Source of the DNA: CAIWGV01 sp964515175
Lineage (GTDB): Bacteria > Pseudomonadota > Alphaproteobacteria > UBA7879 > UBA5542
NCBI GenBank assembly: GCA_964515175.1
Contig: CAZEUR010000010.1
Span: forward strand, 1 to 33,283
Direction: 5' to 3'
DNA: 33,283 bases
In this document: piece after piece, positions 1-8,740 of the stretch
Layout of the letters: every line of letters starts with the position of its first letter
Numbering within the stretch: position 1 is the first letter of the stretch
Program-made: the position numbers and the translations under genes
Notes under the pieces: model-generated
Told to the model about the DNA's origin: nothing
Databases searched by the model: none
What the model saw: only the letters and a program-made list of their open reading frames with translations

Positions 1-347
1 CCCAGGCCGCAGAGGTTATCCGTCAGAGCATGCCTTCTCTCACAACTTTGAATATCAAGCATAATGAGATTGGAGATGCGGGCGCGGCCTATGTGGCGCA
101 ACTGGGTTCTCTGACAGACCTAAATATTAGGATTAATAACATTGGAGCTGCGGGCGCGGCCTCCCTGATGCAACTACCTAATCTGAAAATCCTAGATATT
201 AGGGAGAATAACATTGGACTTTTGGGTAGATTCTTCCTGGCACAACTTCGTAATCTGACAATCCTACGTGTTTGGTTTAATCGCATTGGAGATGATGGCA
301 TAAATGTGCTCCGGAAATCTCTTCCCAACACAAAGATAGAGTTTTGA
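1..347 (+). CDS. Leucine-rich-repeat protein, 3' end only
   Basis: The reading frame is open from base 3 to the window edge and ends in TGA at 345-347, so this is the C-terminal end of a longer gene; the ATG at 30 lies inside a repeat and is unlikely to be the start. About four repeats of roughly 24 residues are visible, each with the pattern L..LNI..N.IG..GA. The pattern resembles ribonuclease-inhibitor-type LRRs, a protein-binding fold. The repeats are also similar at the DNA level (the run attggag-tgcgggcgcggcc recurs), which suggests recent internal duplication. A second LRR gene lies at 26005-27045 with the same spacing. LRR proteins are common among host-directed proteins of intracellular bacteria, but the N-terminus is off the window, so export cannot be judged. 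Confidence 0.8.
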   Translation, partial: QAAEVIRQSMPSLTTLNIKHNEIGDAGAAYVAQLGSLTDLNIRINNIGAAGAASLMQLPNLKILDIRENNIGLLGRFFLAQLRNLTILRVWFNRIGDDGINVLRKSLPNTKIEF

Positions 348-385
348 TATCACTTGAGAAAATGGACTTGGTTGGAAAGAGAGGC

Positions 386-429
386 AGCTGGATCCCCCCC
401 AGAAATTGTTCCAATTTCTTCGGGATAAG
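386..429. repeat. Degenerate half copy of the palindromic dispersed repeat
   Basis: AGCTGGATC at 386-394 is followed by a C run and a perfect 8-bp hairpin: AGAAATTG at 401-408, loop TTC, CAATTTCT at 412-419, then TTCGGGATAAGC. This is the same plan as the right halves of the elements at 5404-5448 and 8695-8733: a conserved AGCTGGATC edge, a hairpin with unrelated arms, then a TCG-containing edge. The second edge is poorly kept, so membership in the family is tentative. It could alternatively be a simple 3' hairpin between the LRR gene and mutL. Confidence 0.4.
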
Positions 430-486
430 CTATTCTGGGCGACGGGCTGGGCCTAACGTTCCATTGGAGCCACCTTATTAGGAGGG

Positions 487-2265
487 TTATCTTCTTCCAA
501 ACAACTTCTCAATATCACTCAACTTCAACGCCACCTGGGTTGGGCGTCCATGATTACATTGGCCAGAATAGGGGATCCTCTCCATTTGACGGAGCAAATC
601 ATTCATTTCAGGAATACTCATCTTTTTTCCCGCTCGCACGCTTCCATGGCAGGCCATAAGAGAACATACTTCATGAATTTTTTCGGTTAGTTTAAAAGAA
701 GCCCCAAGCTCCACGAACTCCTCTGCCAAGTCTTTAACCAACAGTCGAATGTCCGAATGCCCCAAGAGAGTCGGAACCTCTCGGATCGCAATAGAACGGT
801 CACCAAATTCATCGAAAACAAGCCCTAGCTTTTCTAAATCTTCCCCATGTTGCCTTAATAGACAGATCTCAGAGTCTGTCACTTCCACAATTTCTGGAAT
901 TAATAAAAGCTGCCGACTAATGCCCGTGGTCTCTAAGCCCTTTTTAAGACGCTCGTATACGAGTCTTTCATGGGCCGCATGCTGATCTACAATCACCAGT
1001 CCATCTTTTGTTTGCGCAATAATGTAAGTTTCATGAAGTTGTGCACAGGCAGCTCCTAAGGGGAAATTTTCCAGAGGTTTATCCTCTTCCGCAACCAAGG
1101 TACGTGCAAAAGGTTCTGCTAAAACTTCTCCTGATTCTTGAGCAAAAAAACTAGGAGAAAAGGGGCGAGCGGTCGCAGAAAAGGATCCCAAAGACCGTTG
1201 TTTCTGAAAAGAAGGAGGTGCCATGGCCTCAAGCGCTTGATGGGCGGCGGAGGTGGAGGTCCGATAGGTCATGCCAGACAGAGTCCCTTTCAAGACGCTG
1301 ACAATAAATCCTCGAACAAAGCCAGAATCCTGAAAGCGCACCTCGGTTTTCGCCGGATGCACGTTCACATCTACAAATCGGCTTGGCACCTCTAGAAATA
1401 ATGTCAGAAGAGGATGCCGATCATGGGCTAAGAAGTCTTGATAGGCAGCCCGCACAGCTCCTGCCAAGATCTTATCGCGCACTGGACGCCCATTAATAAA
1501 CAAAAACTGCAATTGAGGATTAGATCGATTGAGCGTTGGGAGACCGATGAATCCTGTCATCTTAAACCCCTCCCGTTCTGCATCCACAGGGAGCGCGTTC
1601 TCAAAAAAATCAGATCCCATAATTTCCGATAGCCTTTTCAGTTGACCCTCTGGAGTATCTGCAACTGCCTCCAATGAAACGAGGGTCTTTTGATCCGTTT
1701 TAAGAATAAACGTAATGTGTCCATAAGCCATGGCCAAGCGCTGAACAATTTCCACAACATGAGCTGTTTCTGTGGCTGGTGTTTTTAAAAATTTTAATCG
1801 AGCAGGGATTGCGAAAAATAAATCTCTGACCTCTATTTTGGTGCCAAGAGGAGAGGGTGTTGGTTCAAGAGAACTTAAAACACCCCCTTCAACAGATATT
1901 TTCCATCCCTCGGAAGAGGCAGATGTTCGGCTTGTTAATGTAAGACGACTCACGGCACCAATGGAGGGTAACGCTTCTCCCCGAAATCCAAGGCTTGCGA
2001 TATTAAATAAATCTTCATCGGGTAACTTAGAGGTTGCATGACGTTCCAAAGCCAAGGCCATTTCATCGCTTGGAATACCCCGCCCATTATCCATAATCGA
2101 GATGAGAGAGCGTCCACCTTCCCTGAGCATAATTTCGATATGAGTTGCGCCCGCATCAATAGAATTTTCCACCAACTCTTTTACCGCAGAAGCGGGTCTT
2201 TCAACCACTTCACCCGCAGCAATTTGGTTAATGAGGTTAGAGGGAAGACGCCGGATAGAAGCCAT
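487..2265 (-). CDS. mutL: DNA mismatch repair protein MutL (endonuclease type)
   Basis: MutL couples mismatch recognition by MutS to strand removal. The N-terminal GHKL ATPase motifs are intact: LVENSIDAG with the catalytic Glu and Asn near residues 30-34, DNGRGI at 59-64, and GFRGEAL near 93-99. The C-terminal half carries DQHAAHERLVYE, which fits DQHA(x)2E(x)4E, the metal-dependent nicking motif. It also has ACHGS, CNHGRP and a terminal FGRR. The protein should therefore nick DNA itself, as expected in bacteria without MutH. At 592 aa it is close to E. coli length. Its ATG overlaps the pgi stop by one base (TAATG), implying translational coupling at the end of the potF-bamF-pgi-mutL run. 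Confidence 0.97.
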   Translation of the reverse strand: MASIRRLPSNLINQIAAGEVVERPASAVKELVENSIDAGATHIEIMLREGGRSLISIMDNGRGIPSDEMALALERHATSKLPDEDLFNIASLGFRGEALPSIGAVSRLTLTSRTSASSEGWKISVEGGVLSSLEPTPSPLGTKIEVRDLFFAIPARLKFLKTPATETAHVVEIVQRLAMAYGHITFILKTDQKTLVSLEAVADTPEGQLKRLSEIMGSDFFENALPVDAEREGFKMTGFIGLPTLNRSNPQLQFLFINGRPVRDKILAGAVRAAYQDFLAHDRHPLLTLFLEVPSRFVDVNVHPAKTEVRFQDSGFVRGFIVSVLKGTLSGMTYRTSTSAAHQALEAMAPPSFQKQRSLGSFSATARPFSPSFFAQESGEVLAEPFARTLVAEEDKPLENFPLGAACAQLHETYIIAQTKDGLVIVDQHAAHERLVYERLKKGLETTGISRQLLLIPEIVEVTDSEICLLRQHGEDLEKLGLVFDEFGDRSIAIREVPTLLGHSDIRLLVKDLAEEFVELGASFKLTEKIHEVCSLMACHGSVRAGKKMSIPEMNDLLRQMERIPYSGQCNHGRPTQVALKLSDIEKLFGRR

Positions 2266-3566
2266 TAGCTTCCCCGATTTTCTTGCAAGATGTCGTGGAG
2301 ATATTTTTTGGCTAGAATTTTCCCTGATTCAACAGCTGGCTGATTAAAAGGATCAATTTCATAGAGATCCGCCATAAAAATTGTTTCCAACATAAAGTGC
2401 ATCATCAGCGCGCCCATAAAATCTGGGGTCAGCTCTGGCACTTCCAAAACACGGGTGGGACAATGATTTTTAATGAGCGTGTCAATGGTGGCCTGCTGCT
2501 CTGCTTCCATCAGGTCTCCCATGGACGCATCCCCTAAAAATCTTAGGTCTGGGTAATTTGCCACAAGTTCGGGAAGAACTTTCAGGCCCTGTCCTTGAAA
2601 CTTAGATTTAATAACGGTGAACATTTTGTCCCGAGGACCATCTAAATAAAGCTGTAATTGGCTATGCTGATCCACCGTTCCCCAAGATAGAATGGGTGTT
2701 GTCCCATACCCTTTTTTTCCAAGACTTTCCGCCCACAACTGACGATACCAAAAAACGAAAGGATGCAAACGATCAGCATAGGGCATTAGAACAGAAAGGG
2801 TTTTATTTTCTTTTGCCAAGGAGAAGGAAAGAGCCGCCCCCACCGCTGCATCGATCTTAGTCACATCATCCGTTGTAAGGAGACGGTCAAAAACCCTGGC
2901 AGCGCCTTCTCGAACAGCAACAGGATCCATTCCGGCCACCATAAACGGAAGGAACCCTACCAGAGACAGGACTGAAAACCGTCCTCCAATTTTGGGGTCA
3001 TGATCAATGAGGGGGATATGAAACTGATCCGCAAGTTTTTTTAAAGATGATTCCTTGGACTCTGTAATCACCACAAAATGGTCTCGAGGGGCATTGGGTC
3101 CTAGCTCTTTTGTCCATTTCTTAACACAAACCATAAACTGCAGTAAGGTCTCCATGGTTTCTCCGGATTTGGAAATAACGATGAAGGCCGTGGTCTGGGG
3201 ATCAATCTTTTCAAAAAGCTCCCCAAAAGTTTGAGGATCAATATTCTCCATGAAATGAAGTTTGGGATAAGCTTTTGGGATAAGCGCACAAAGAGCCTGT
3301 CCCCCTAAACTTGATCCACCAGTTCCTAGGATGATAACATCAGAAAAATCATCCTGCATGCGTAGCACGAGATCTTTCACATCATGAAGATCTTTCCGCA
3401 AATAGGGAAGCCTTAGAAACGGAAGCGTTTCCTCTTCATACGCCTTTCTTAAAGAATGGAGAGTTTTTTCAAGTTTTCCAACAAGGGGCTTCAAAAAATC
3501 TGGATCAACGCCATGCCCTTTAATCCGTTCATTCAAACATCCAGAAATATCTTGATGGAAGTACAT
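2265..3566 (-). CDS. pgi: Glucose-6-phosphate isomerase (short form)
   Basis: Cytoplasmic enzyme interconverting glucose-6-phosphate and fructose-6-phosphate. The SIS-type phosphosugar-binding core is visible: the LGTGGSSLGGQAL loop, then VISKSGETMETL. The family signature KIGGRFSVLS follows, and the second signature appears as DPFNQPAVESGK near the C-terminus, with Ala in place of the usual Gly. At 433 aa it belongs to the shorter bacterial form rather than the ~550 aa E. coli form. The start has a strong Shine-Dalgarno sequence (AAGGAG, 5 nt spacer) and lies 2 nt after the upstream lipoprotein gene. Its partner mutL is coupled by TAATG overlap. No other glycolytic gene is nearby, so the grouping gives no pathway information. 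Confidence 0.95.
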   Translation of the reverse strand: MYFHQDISGCLNERIKGHGVDPDFLKPLVGKLEKTLHSLRKAYEEETLPFLRLPYLRKDLHDVKDLVLRMQDDFSDVIILGTGGSSLGGQALCALIPKAYPKLHFMENIDPQTFGELFEKIDPQTTAFIVISKSGETMETLLQFMVCVKKWTKELGPNAPRDHFVVITESKESSLKKLADQFHIPLIDHDPKIGGRFSVLSLVGFLPFMVAGMDPVAVREGAARVFDRLLTTDDVTKIDAAVGAALSFSLAKENKTLSVLMPYADRLHPFVFWYRQLWAESLGKKGYGTTPILSWGTVDQHSQLQLYLDGPRDKMFTVIKSKFQGQGLKVLPELVANYPDLRFLGDASMGDLMEAEQQATIDTLIKNHCPTRVLEVPELTPDFMGALMMHFMLETIFMADLYEIDPFNQPAVESGKILAKKYLHDILQENRGS

Positions 3567-3568
3567 GA

Positions 3569-4069
3569 TTACTCCTTATTTTCTATCACGGGTGAAGTTT
3601 TTTCTTTTTCCAGCCGTTCTTGTTCTGCGAGCGAGTCTAGGATTTTACCTTTTTTAGGGGTTTTCCAGAAAGAAATAGTGCGCTTCAATTTATCCTCAAA
3701 AGTCGGCTCTTTATACGACTCTGAGTCCACCACATAGCGAATGTTGTCGCCCTCAAGAGGCCGAACCGGAAGGTTCTTCACAAGGGCCTTCTCTCCCTCA
3801 TGAGAATCTGCCCGAACCTGAGCTTCTTTTGTATTTACAGAAAGCACAAGGCTTTTGATCTTTTCCGATGCACCATGTGTCTGAGGCCTTTTAATGCCCA
3901 GTCGAGGGGTTCCTAAAGAAGAGTGGTCAGGTATTTCCAAGGGTTCATGACGGACCGTATCATATTCATTTGGTCCCACCTTTTCAAAACCCATATACCG
4001 ATTAACGGAAGAACACCCCCCCAAGAGGGCTCCAATAAGAATCAAAAAAAATAATTTCATATACTGCAT
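3569..4069 (-). CDS. BamF-like outer-membrane lipoprotein (DUF3035 type)
   Basis: A lipoprotein signal is clear: MKLFFLILIGALLGGCSS, with a lipobox ending in GGC. The residues just after it (SSVNRYMGFEKVGPNEYDTV followed by EPLEIPDHSSL and PRLGIKRPQ) match the pattern I recall for alphaproteobacterial DUF3035 proteins, described as BamF, a lipoprotein of the outer-membrane beta-barrel assembly complex. That assignment rests on remembered pattern, not on a search. The rest is hydrophilic and charged. The frame is open to an ATG at 4126, but that would put 22 extra residues before the signal. I chose the ATG at 4069; 4060 is equally possible, and neither has a good Shine-Dalgarno sequence. The gene lies between potF (overlap depends on the start) and pgi (2 nt). 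Confidence 0.75.
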   Translation of the reverse strand: MQYMKLFFLILIGALLGGCSSVNRYMGFEKVGPNEYDTVRHEPLEIPDHSSLGTPRLGIKRPQTHGASEKIKSLVLSVNTKEAQVRADSHEGEKALVKNLPVRPLEGDNIRYVVDSESYKEPTFEDKLKRTISFWKTPKKGKILDSLAEQERLEKEKTSPVIENKE

Positions 4070-4098
4070 TTTAATCGACCGATTGATCAAAAACCGAC

Positions 4099-5211
4099 TT
4101 ATCGTCCAATCCGAATACTGGTCCATGCCCGAGTTAAAGCACGCTCATACGCTGAAGGCAAGACCTCATGGAGACGGAAGTCATTAAATACATCACTTCC
4201 TGGGTAAATAAAAGGATTATCTCTTAGTTCCTTTGGCAAAAGCTTAAGTGCTGCCGCATTGGCCATGGGGACCAAGGTATATTCTATGTTTTTCGCTGCC
4301 ACATCGGCCCGCATCATAAAGTTTAAAAACCTGTGAGCATTATGGGGATGCGGCGCTTTCTTGGGAATCGCTAACAAGTCACACCAAATTCCTGAGTACT
4401 CTTTTGGAACAACATATCCTATTTTGTAGGGCTTCTTGGCCTCTTTTGCCGCCTGCTGAGCTTTCATGGCATCCCCCGACCATGTTTGCACAAAGGCCGC
4501 ATCCCCATTGACTAAATCCCCAATCATGCGGCCCACATTTGAAGAAAATGCCTTCACATAAGGGCGGATTCTTCTGACAATGTCTTTGGCTATTTTAATC
4601 TGACTTTCGTCCTTATAATTGGGCTTGATGCCTTTATAATGAAGCGCCGCCTCAAAAAGATCTTGAGGATAATCCAACAATAGAACGCCATAGGGGACTA
4701 GTTTTTTGATATATTTTTCATCAAAAATCATCGCCAAGCTATCAAGGGGTACTTTTTCATCGCCAAAAACTTTTTTGATGATGGATTCGTTATAGGCAAA
4801 CCCTGTGGTTCCCCAAATAAAAGGCATTCCAAATCGATTATCAGGATCTACTTGATCCAAAAGCTTCAGCAACTTCTGATTCAAATTTTTCCAATTAGTT
4901 AACAGGTTCTTATCAAGGGGTTCATAGACCTTCATCTGCACCTGACGGCCAAAGTAGGGAGCGGCTGACGGCATCACCAGGTCATAGCCACATTTACCGG
5001 TCAGAAGTTTGGCTTCCAAGACCTCGTCGCTGTCATAGTAATCCAGTTTAACCTTAATGCCCGTTTCTTTTTCAAACTGTCGGATAATCCGTTCATCGAT
5101 CTGCCCTACCCAGGTATAGATAAGAAGGGTATTATCAGAGGCAGGAGAACCTGCTTGAACCGCGCAAAAAAAGCACAAATAGAGAAAAAATTGTTTTAAA
5201 AAGTTTGTCAT
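4099..5211 (-). CDS. potF: Periplasmic putrescine/spermidine-binding protein (PotF/PotD family)
   Basis: Substrate-binding component of a polyamine ABC importer. A hydrophobic signal segment occupies about residues 4-20. The mature part has the family landmarks: IYTWVGQID, FEKETGIKV, YDSDEVLEAKL, YDLVMPSA, EPLDK, then DPDNRFGMPFIWGTTGFAYN and TWSGDA. These resemble E. coli PotF more than PotD as I recall them, so putrescine is the likelier ligand. At 370 aa the length is normal. The gene opens the minus-strand run leading into the bamF-like gene, pgi and mutL. The membrane and ATPase genes of the transporter are not in this window, so it is either an orphan receptor or its partners lie elsewhere. 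Confidence 0.88.
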   Translation of the reverse strand: MTNFLKQFFLYLCFFCAVQAGSPASDNTLLIYTWVGQIDERIIRQFEKETGIKVKLDYYDSDEVLEAKLLTGKCGYDLVMPSAAPYFGRQVQMKVYEPLDKNLLTNWKNLNQKLLKLLDQVDPDNRFGMPFIWGTTGFAYNESIIKKVFGDEKVPLDSLAMIFDEKYIKKLVPYGVLLLDYPQDLFEAALHYKGIKPNYKDESQIKIAKDIVRRIRPYVKAFSSNVGRMIGDLVNGDAAFVQTWSGDAMKAQQAAKEAKKPYKIGYVVPKEYSGIWCDLLAIPKKAPHPHNAHRFLNFMMRADVAAKNIEYTLVPMANAAALKLLPKELRDNPFIYPGSDVFNDFRLHEVLPSAYERALTRAWTSIRIGR

Positions 5212-5331
5212 ATCCCCAATTTTTATAAAAGTTTATCTGGGGTTCACCATACCCTTATCCCAAAGATGCTGCAATATTTTTGTGAGGGGGGGCTTGCCAC
5301 CCGAGAGTTTTTTAATAACAGGAAAAAATCC

Positions 5332-5448
5332 CGTCTTTGCGGGGAAGCTCGAAGAGCTGACGTGACAACCCAGCTTCTAAATCTTGCTGCTTCTCTTAAA
5401 GATAGCTGGATCACCACGAAAATTCTTCCAAATTTTCTCGTGAAGACG
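5332..5448. repeat. Full palindromic dispersed repeat (two inverted halves)
   Basis: Two roughly 44-bp halves face each other. The left half runs from CGTCTT at 5332 to CCCAGCT at 5374. The right half runs from AGCTGGATCACCACG at 5404 to CGTGAAGACG at 5448. The outer and inner edges are imperfect reverse complements, separated by 29 bp. Each half holds its own perfect hairpin with unrelated arms: AGCTC-GAA-GAGCT at 5346-5358, and GAAAATT/AATTTTC at 5418-5437. A related element lies at 8634-8733. The rest of the 5212-5548 gap is AT-rich with no convincing gene. The element resembles short palindromic dispersed repeats in other intracellular alphaproteobacteria, but I cannot name the family. 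Confidence 0.75.
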
Positions 5449-5548
5449 ACCGATTAAAGAGTTCTTTCTCCCTCAAACTAATTTATATCGGGGGGTGAGG
5501 AGATGTCCTCTTTTATATTTTATAAAGTTATGGTAGAAAATAAGTATT

Positions 5549-5689
5549 ATGCATCCTCAAACAAGAAGAATCTTAAAAGCCGCGAATAAAAACGCACCCG
5601 CTCCCCAAAAGCGCCTTATGGCGATTGGGGGATGGATTGCGGTGGTTTTTTTATTAGTTGGTGGAATCTATTTTATTTTTTCTTACTAG
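5549..5689 (+). CDS. Possible 46-residue single-pass membrane peptide
   Basis: An ATG at 5549 opens a 46-codon frame ending in TAG at 5687-5689. The product has a basic N-terminal half (HPQTRRILKAANKN, then PQKR) and one clear transmembrane segment, GGWIAVVFLLVGGIYFIF. This charge-then-helix layout is typical of small inner-membrane proteins and unlikely to arise often by chance. Against it, there is no clear Shine-Dalgarno sequence and it overlaps the 3' end of the convergent coiled-coil gene by 17 bp. I do not recognise a family. Confidence 0.4.
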   Translation: MHPQTRRILKAANKNAPAPQKRLMAIGGWIAVVFLLVGGIYFIFSY

Positions 5690-8501
5690 CGATAGTCTCT
5701 GCTATTTTTCTCCGAACTTCTGCTAATCTTTGAGAAACATCTGGTTTTGTTTGTTGACTCTTATCAAATTCTTCATGTCTTTTAGCCGCCTCTAAAGTAT
5801 ATTGGTTTCTTTGTTCTTGAGCCGCAGCCTCTTTCTCCTTTCTCAAAGAGTCTTGAGCCTGTTTTTCTTGCTCTAGCCGAGCCATCTCCGTGTCAAAAAC
5901 TTCTCTACCTTTTTCAAGTCCCTGTTTAAGGTTTTCGTATCTTCCTTGAAGATCTGCATAGTCTTTATTTATTCCTAACAATTTTTCTTTTGCCGCGTCC
6001 CTTTCTGCGAGCGCCTGCCGCCCCATGGTTCCTGCGGCTTCAAGAGTCCCTCTAAGTTCATCATTTTCGTTGTTCAATTTTTTCGCTACAAGGAAAGCCG
6101 TGCCCAAAATATCTTTTTGTTTCGTATGAGCTTTTTCCAGACTATCAAGAGCTTTACGTTGTTCGATGATTCTCTTCTGTTGGGCAGAAAATTGCCCCTG
6201 AGCCTTTGCCACAGAAAGCTTGAGATTATCAACAAGTTTCTGTTTTTCACTCAAAACTCTTTCAAATTCTTCCGCCGTTTGACCTGACTGAAGTTTAGAA
6301 TTTCGTAGTTCTTCTACTTCTTTGAGTTGAGACTGAAGCGTCCTCTTTTGATCTCTTAGACCTGCCTCTAGTCTTTCTCTTTCTGCTTCAATGGCTTTCA
6401 TTGTTGCTGCCTGCTTGTCAAGGTCAGACTTCTTTTTGCTGAGCGCCAGTTTTTGGAGAGCAACGATATCATTCACCCGCTTCTTTTCGGCAGCCTCCTC
6501 TTTTAGTAAAGCTTCCAATTCTTTTATTCTAGCTTCTAATTTCCTTGTATCCACATATCCAGTTGCTGAATAGAAACGTTTAATGCCTTCTTCCACCTTT
6601 TTTGCGTTTTGGAGAGTTTCTGCTTGTTGTGCTTGAGCTCTCTGGAGCTCTTCTATCTGAGCCTGGTCTTTCTGTGAGTCTTTTTGTAGCGCGTTTAATT
6701 GATCTGCTTGTCGATCAAGAGTCGCCTTTTGCGTCTCCATTTCTCTTTTTTGGTTTTCTATCTCTAAAAGAACGGCTCCAATTCTCTGGGCAGGAGTTTT
6801 AGAACCTGCTAAAGATGCTAATTCATTCCCGTCAAGGCTAATCCCCAATGCCTTCTCAAGTGCTTTCACTGCCGTATGAGCCTCTGCCTCTAAGGCTTCT
6901 GCTTTTTGTTTGTGTTGTGCGGCTTCTCGTTCCGCCCGTTGAGCCCGTGCTTCAAGAGCTGAGAGATCCCGCGCTTCATCCGTGCTCCGCACAACAGTTT
7001 TCTGAGCTTGTTGTTCAAGTAGGGTAGCTGTCTCTGCCTCTTTCTGTGCCTTCAATTTTTCGTTTTCTGCTGCTTTTTCTAAGCTCGCAATTTGTGCTCT
7101 TAACTCAGCTTCTGTTTTCTGAGCTTTTTCAAGGCCTGCCTGAAGAGCTGCAATGGATTGTACGTTTACAGTCTCAAGCTGTTTCACCTGAGACGAAAGC
7201 GTCCTAATTTCTCTGTTTGCCGTGGATTTTGCACCTTCATTAGGCCCCTTCGCCTGAGCCACTTGAGTCCCAAGGATATCAATGTTTTGTTCCAAACCTT
7301 CAACGTTCGTTTCATAGGTCTGAGCATGGCCGAGCGTTACCCTTACTTGATCACATCCAACGCCCGCACACGTATGGCCTGTTTTATCGACGATTTCTGC
7401 TTGAAGAGCACGCCCCTCTCTTTGGAGCTCTGCAAACCTTGTCTTTAAGGAATCCAGAGAATCTTTAACTTTCAGGGTCTTACCTTTTTTTCCTGTCCGT
7501 GCTTTTTCATAGGCAGCTTCCGTTACTTGATGGGAAGCGCGTCCCTCCAAAGAATTAACAAGAACGTCTCCTTCCCTTCTAAGCGCCTGTATTTTTTCTG
7601 CCAGATCTGCATTTTCTGCCTGCAGACCTGTTAGATAAGCGTGAAGCTGGTCGACAACTCTCTCTGACAAGTGGGATCTGTCTTCTTGTAGGTGACGCTC
7701 TAGCTCTTCTTTCAAAAACTCATTTTGGCCCTCCAAAGAATCGACATATCTTTTTTCCAATCCTTGAATATGCTCATCAAGATCTCTTTTAAGTTTTTTA
7801 AGGCGTGCCAAGCAGACCTCTTTCCCATTGCATTGATACCCTTCCAGTTGTTTCCAATGCTCATACATTTCTTCCATATGGCTCTTAGTTTTCTCGTAAA
7901 CACCCTCTAGTCTTGCTTGCGCCGTTCCTATTTCTCGGGTTCCTCCGTTCCATTGAACGGGTTTCACAGGCTTGAGAGAGCGGGCAACAGGGCTTGTGAT
8001 CACTCGATGAGGACCTGCTGGTTCAGAAAATCCCTGATCGTTGTTTTCTTCAACACGAATAACCGATGGTTGGATTGATCGAGGAATTGAGATAGCTTCC
8101 TGAGGGGAAGGCGAGGAAGGACGGAAAGAGGAGGTTTGAGTCGTTGGGTGAGAAATAGTTCCTTTTTTGACCGCCGCATCAACGAATATGCGTCTATGGG
8201 CGTTTTCCCCGGAAACTTCACCTCCTTCCTTTTTCCTCCATCCAACATATCGTCTGGAACAGTACTGTGTTACTGCTGGTAAATCATAATCTGAAATACC
8301 TCGGCTTTTAGGATCGAGTCTTCTTTCTTCCCTTTCATCCCAAAGTTTTTGGCAAGAGGTTTCTCCCTTATCAAGATACTCAAGGACTATGGCTCCACGC
8401 TTTTCTTTATATTGCCTTACAGGGTCAAAATCCGACGTCTGTCCAGAACTCGGCACGAGCGCCACAAACATACAAGAAAAAGTAATTAAAAAACGACGCA
8501 T
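5673..8501 (-). CDS. Large exported coiled-coil protein, function unknown
   Basis: The product is 942 aa when started at the ATG at 8499-8501, which has a G-rich Shine-Dalgarno sequence (GGGGGGTC) and gives a good signal peptide, MRRFLITFSCMFVALVPSSG. The open frame reaches back to 8756, but those residues come from the dispersed repeat and were discarded. The mature N-terminal ~150 residues are globular or low-complexity with Cys50 and Cys81. From about residue 190 to the end it is almost continuously charged heptad sequence rich in Ala, Glu, Gln, Lys and Leu, a long coiled coil. Two further close Cys pairs (CNGKEVC, CAGVGC) give six cysteines in the mature chain, consistent with disulfides in the periplasm or outside. 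No catalytic domain or known family is recognised. A structural or surface role is plausible but unproven. Confidence 0.8.
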   Translation of the reverse strand: MRRFLITFSCMFVALVPSSGQTSDFDPVRQYKEKRGAIVLEYLDKGETSCQKLWDEREERRLDPKSRGISDYDLPAVTQYCSRRYVGWRKKEGGEVSGENAHRRIFVDAAVKKGTISHPTTQTSSFRPSSPSPQEAISIPRSIQPSVIRVEENNDQGFSEPAGPHRVITSPVARSLKPVKPVQWNGGTREIGTAQARLEGVYEKTKSHMEEMYEHWKQLEGYQCNGKEVCLARLKKLKRDLDEHIQGLEKRYVDSLEGQNEFLKEELERHLQEDRSHLSERVVDQLHAYLTGLQAENADLAEKIQALRREGDVLVNSLEGRASHQVTEAAYEKARTGKKGKTLKVKDSLDSLKTRFAELQREGRALQAEIVDKTGHTCAGVGCDQVRVTLGHAQTYETNVEGLEQNIDILGTQVAQAKGPNEGAKSTANREIRTLSSQVKQLETVNVQSIAALQAGLEKAQKTEAELRAQIASLEKAAENEKLKAQKEAETATLLEQQAQKTVVRSTDEARDLSALEARAQRAEREAAQHKQKAEALEAEAHTAVKALEKALGISLDGNELASLAGSKTPAQRIGAVLLEIENQKREMETQKATLDRQADQLNALQKDSQKDQAQIEELQRAQAQQAETLQNAKKVEEGIKRFYSATGYVDTRKLEARIKELEALLKEEAAEKKRVNDIVALQKLALSKKKSDLDKQAATMKAIEAERERLEAGLRDQKRTLQSQLKEVEELRNSKLQSGQTAEEFERVLSEKQKLVDNLKLSVAKAQGQFSAQQKRIIEQRKALDSLEKAHTKQKDILGTAFLVAKKLNNENDELRGTLEAAGTMGRQALAERDAAKEKLLGINKDYADLQGRYENLKQGLEKGREVFDTEMARLEQEKQAQDSLRKEKEAAAQEQRNQYTLEAAKRHEEFDKSQQTKPDVSQRLAEVRRKIAETIASKKK

Positions 8502-8633
8502 GACCCCCCGGTCTTTTTTCAGGGAAAAGATCCCTTTTTTGGACAAAATCCTTAAGTAAAATTCTATCTTATATGGAAAATTCTCACAAGGATTTTCGCG
8601 CTGGAATCTCATGAAAAAATGGACACGGTTTTT

Positions 8634-8733
8634 GTGGCGACCCAGCTTTTTCCTTAACCCTGAGAATGTTTCGGGTATAAAAAGCAACAGAAGAAGCTGG
8701 ATCGCCACGGGGCTTACGCCCCTCGTGAAGACG
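8634..8733. repeat. Second palindromic dispersed repeat
   Basis: The left edge GTGGCGACCCAGCTT (8634-8648) is an imperfect inverted copy of the right edge AGCTGGATCGCCAC (8695-8708). The right half continues with a perfect hairpin, GGGGC-TTAC-GCCCC at 8709-8722, then CTCGTGAAGACGGG. Right-half edges match those of the 5404-5448 half, while the hairpin arms are unrelated in sequence. Seven T residues follow at 8736-8742, so the right half could terminate transcription on the plus strand, though no plus-strand gene precedes it. The element fills most of the gap between the TPR gene and the coiled-coil gene. Confidence 0.75.
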
Positions 8734-8740
8734 GGTTTTT

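Noticed and set aside
5332..8733. CRISPR array or insertion sequence ends
   Set aside because: Copies are not regularly spaced, there are no spacers, and no transposase or target duplication is visible.
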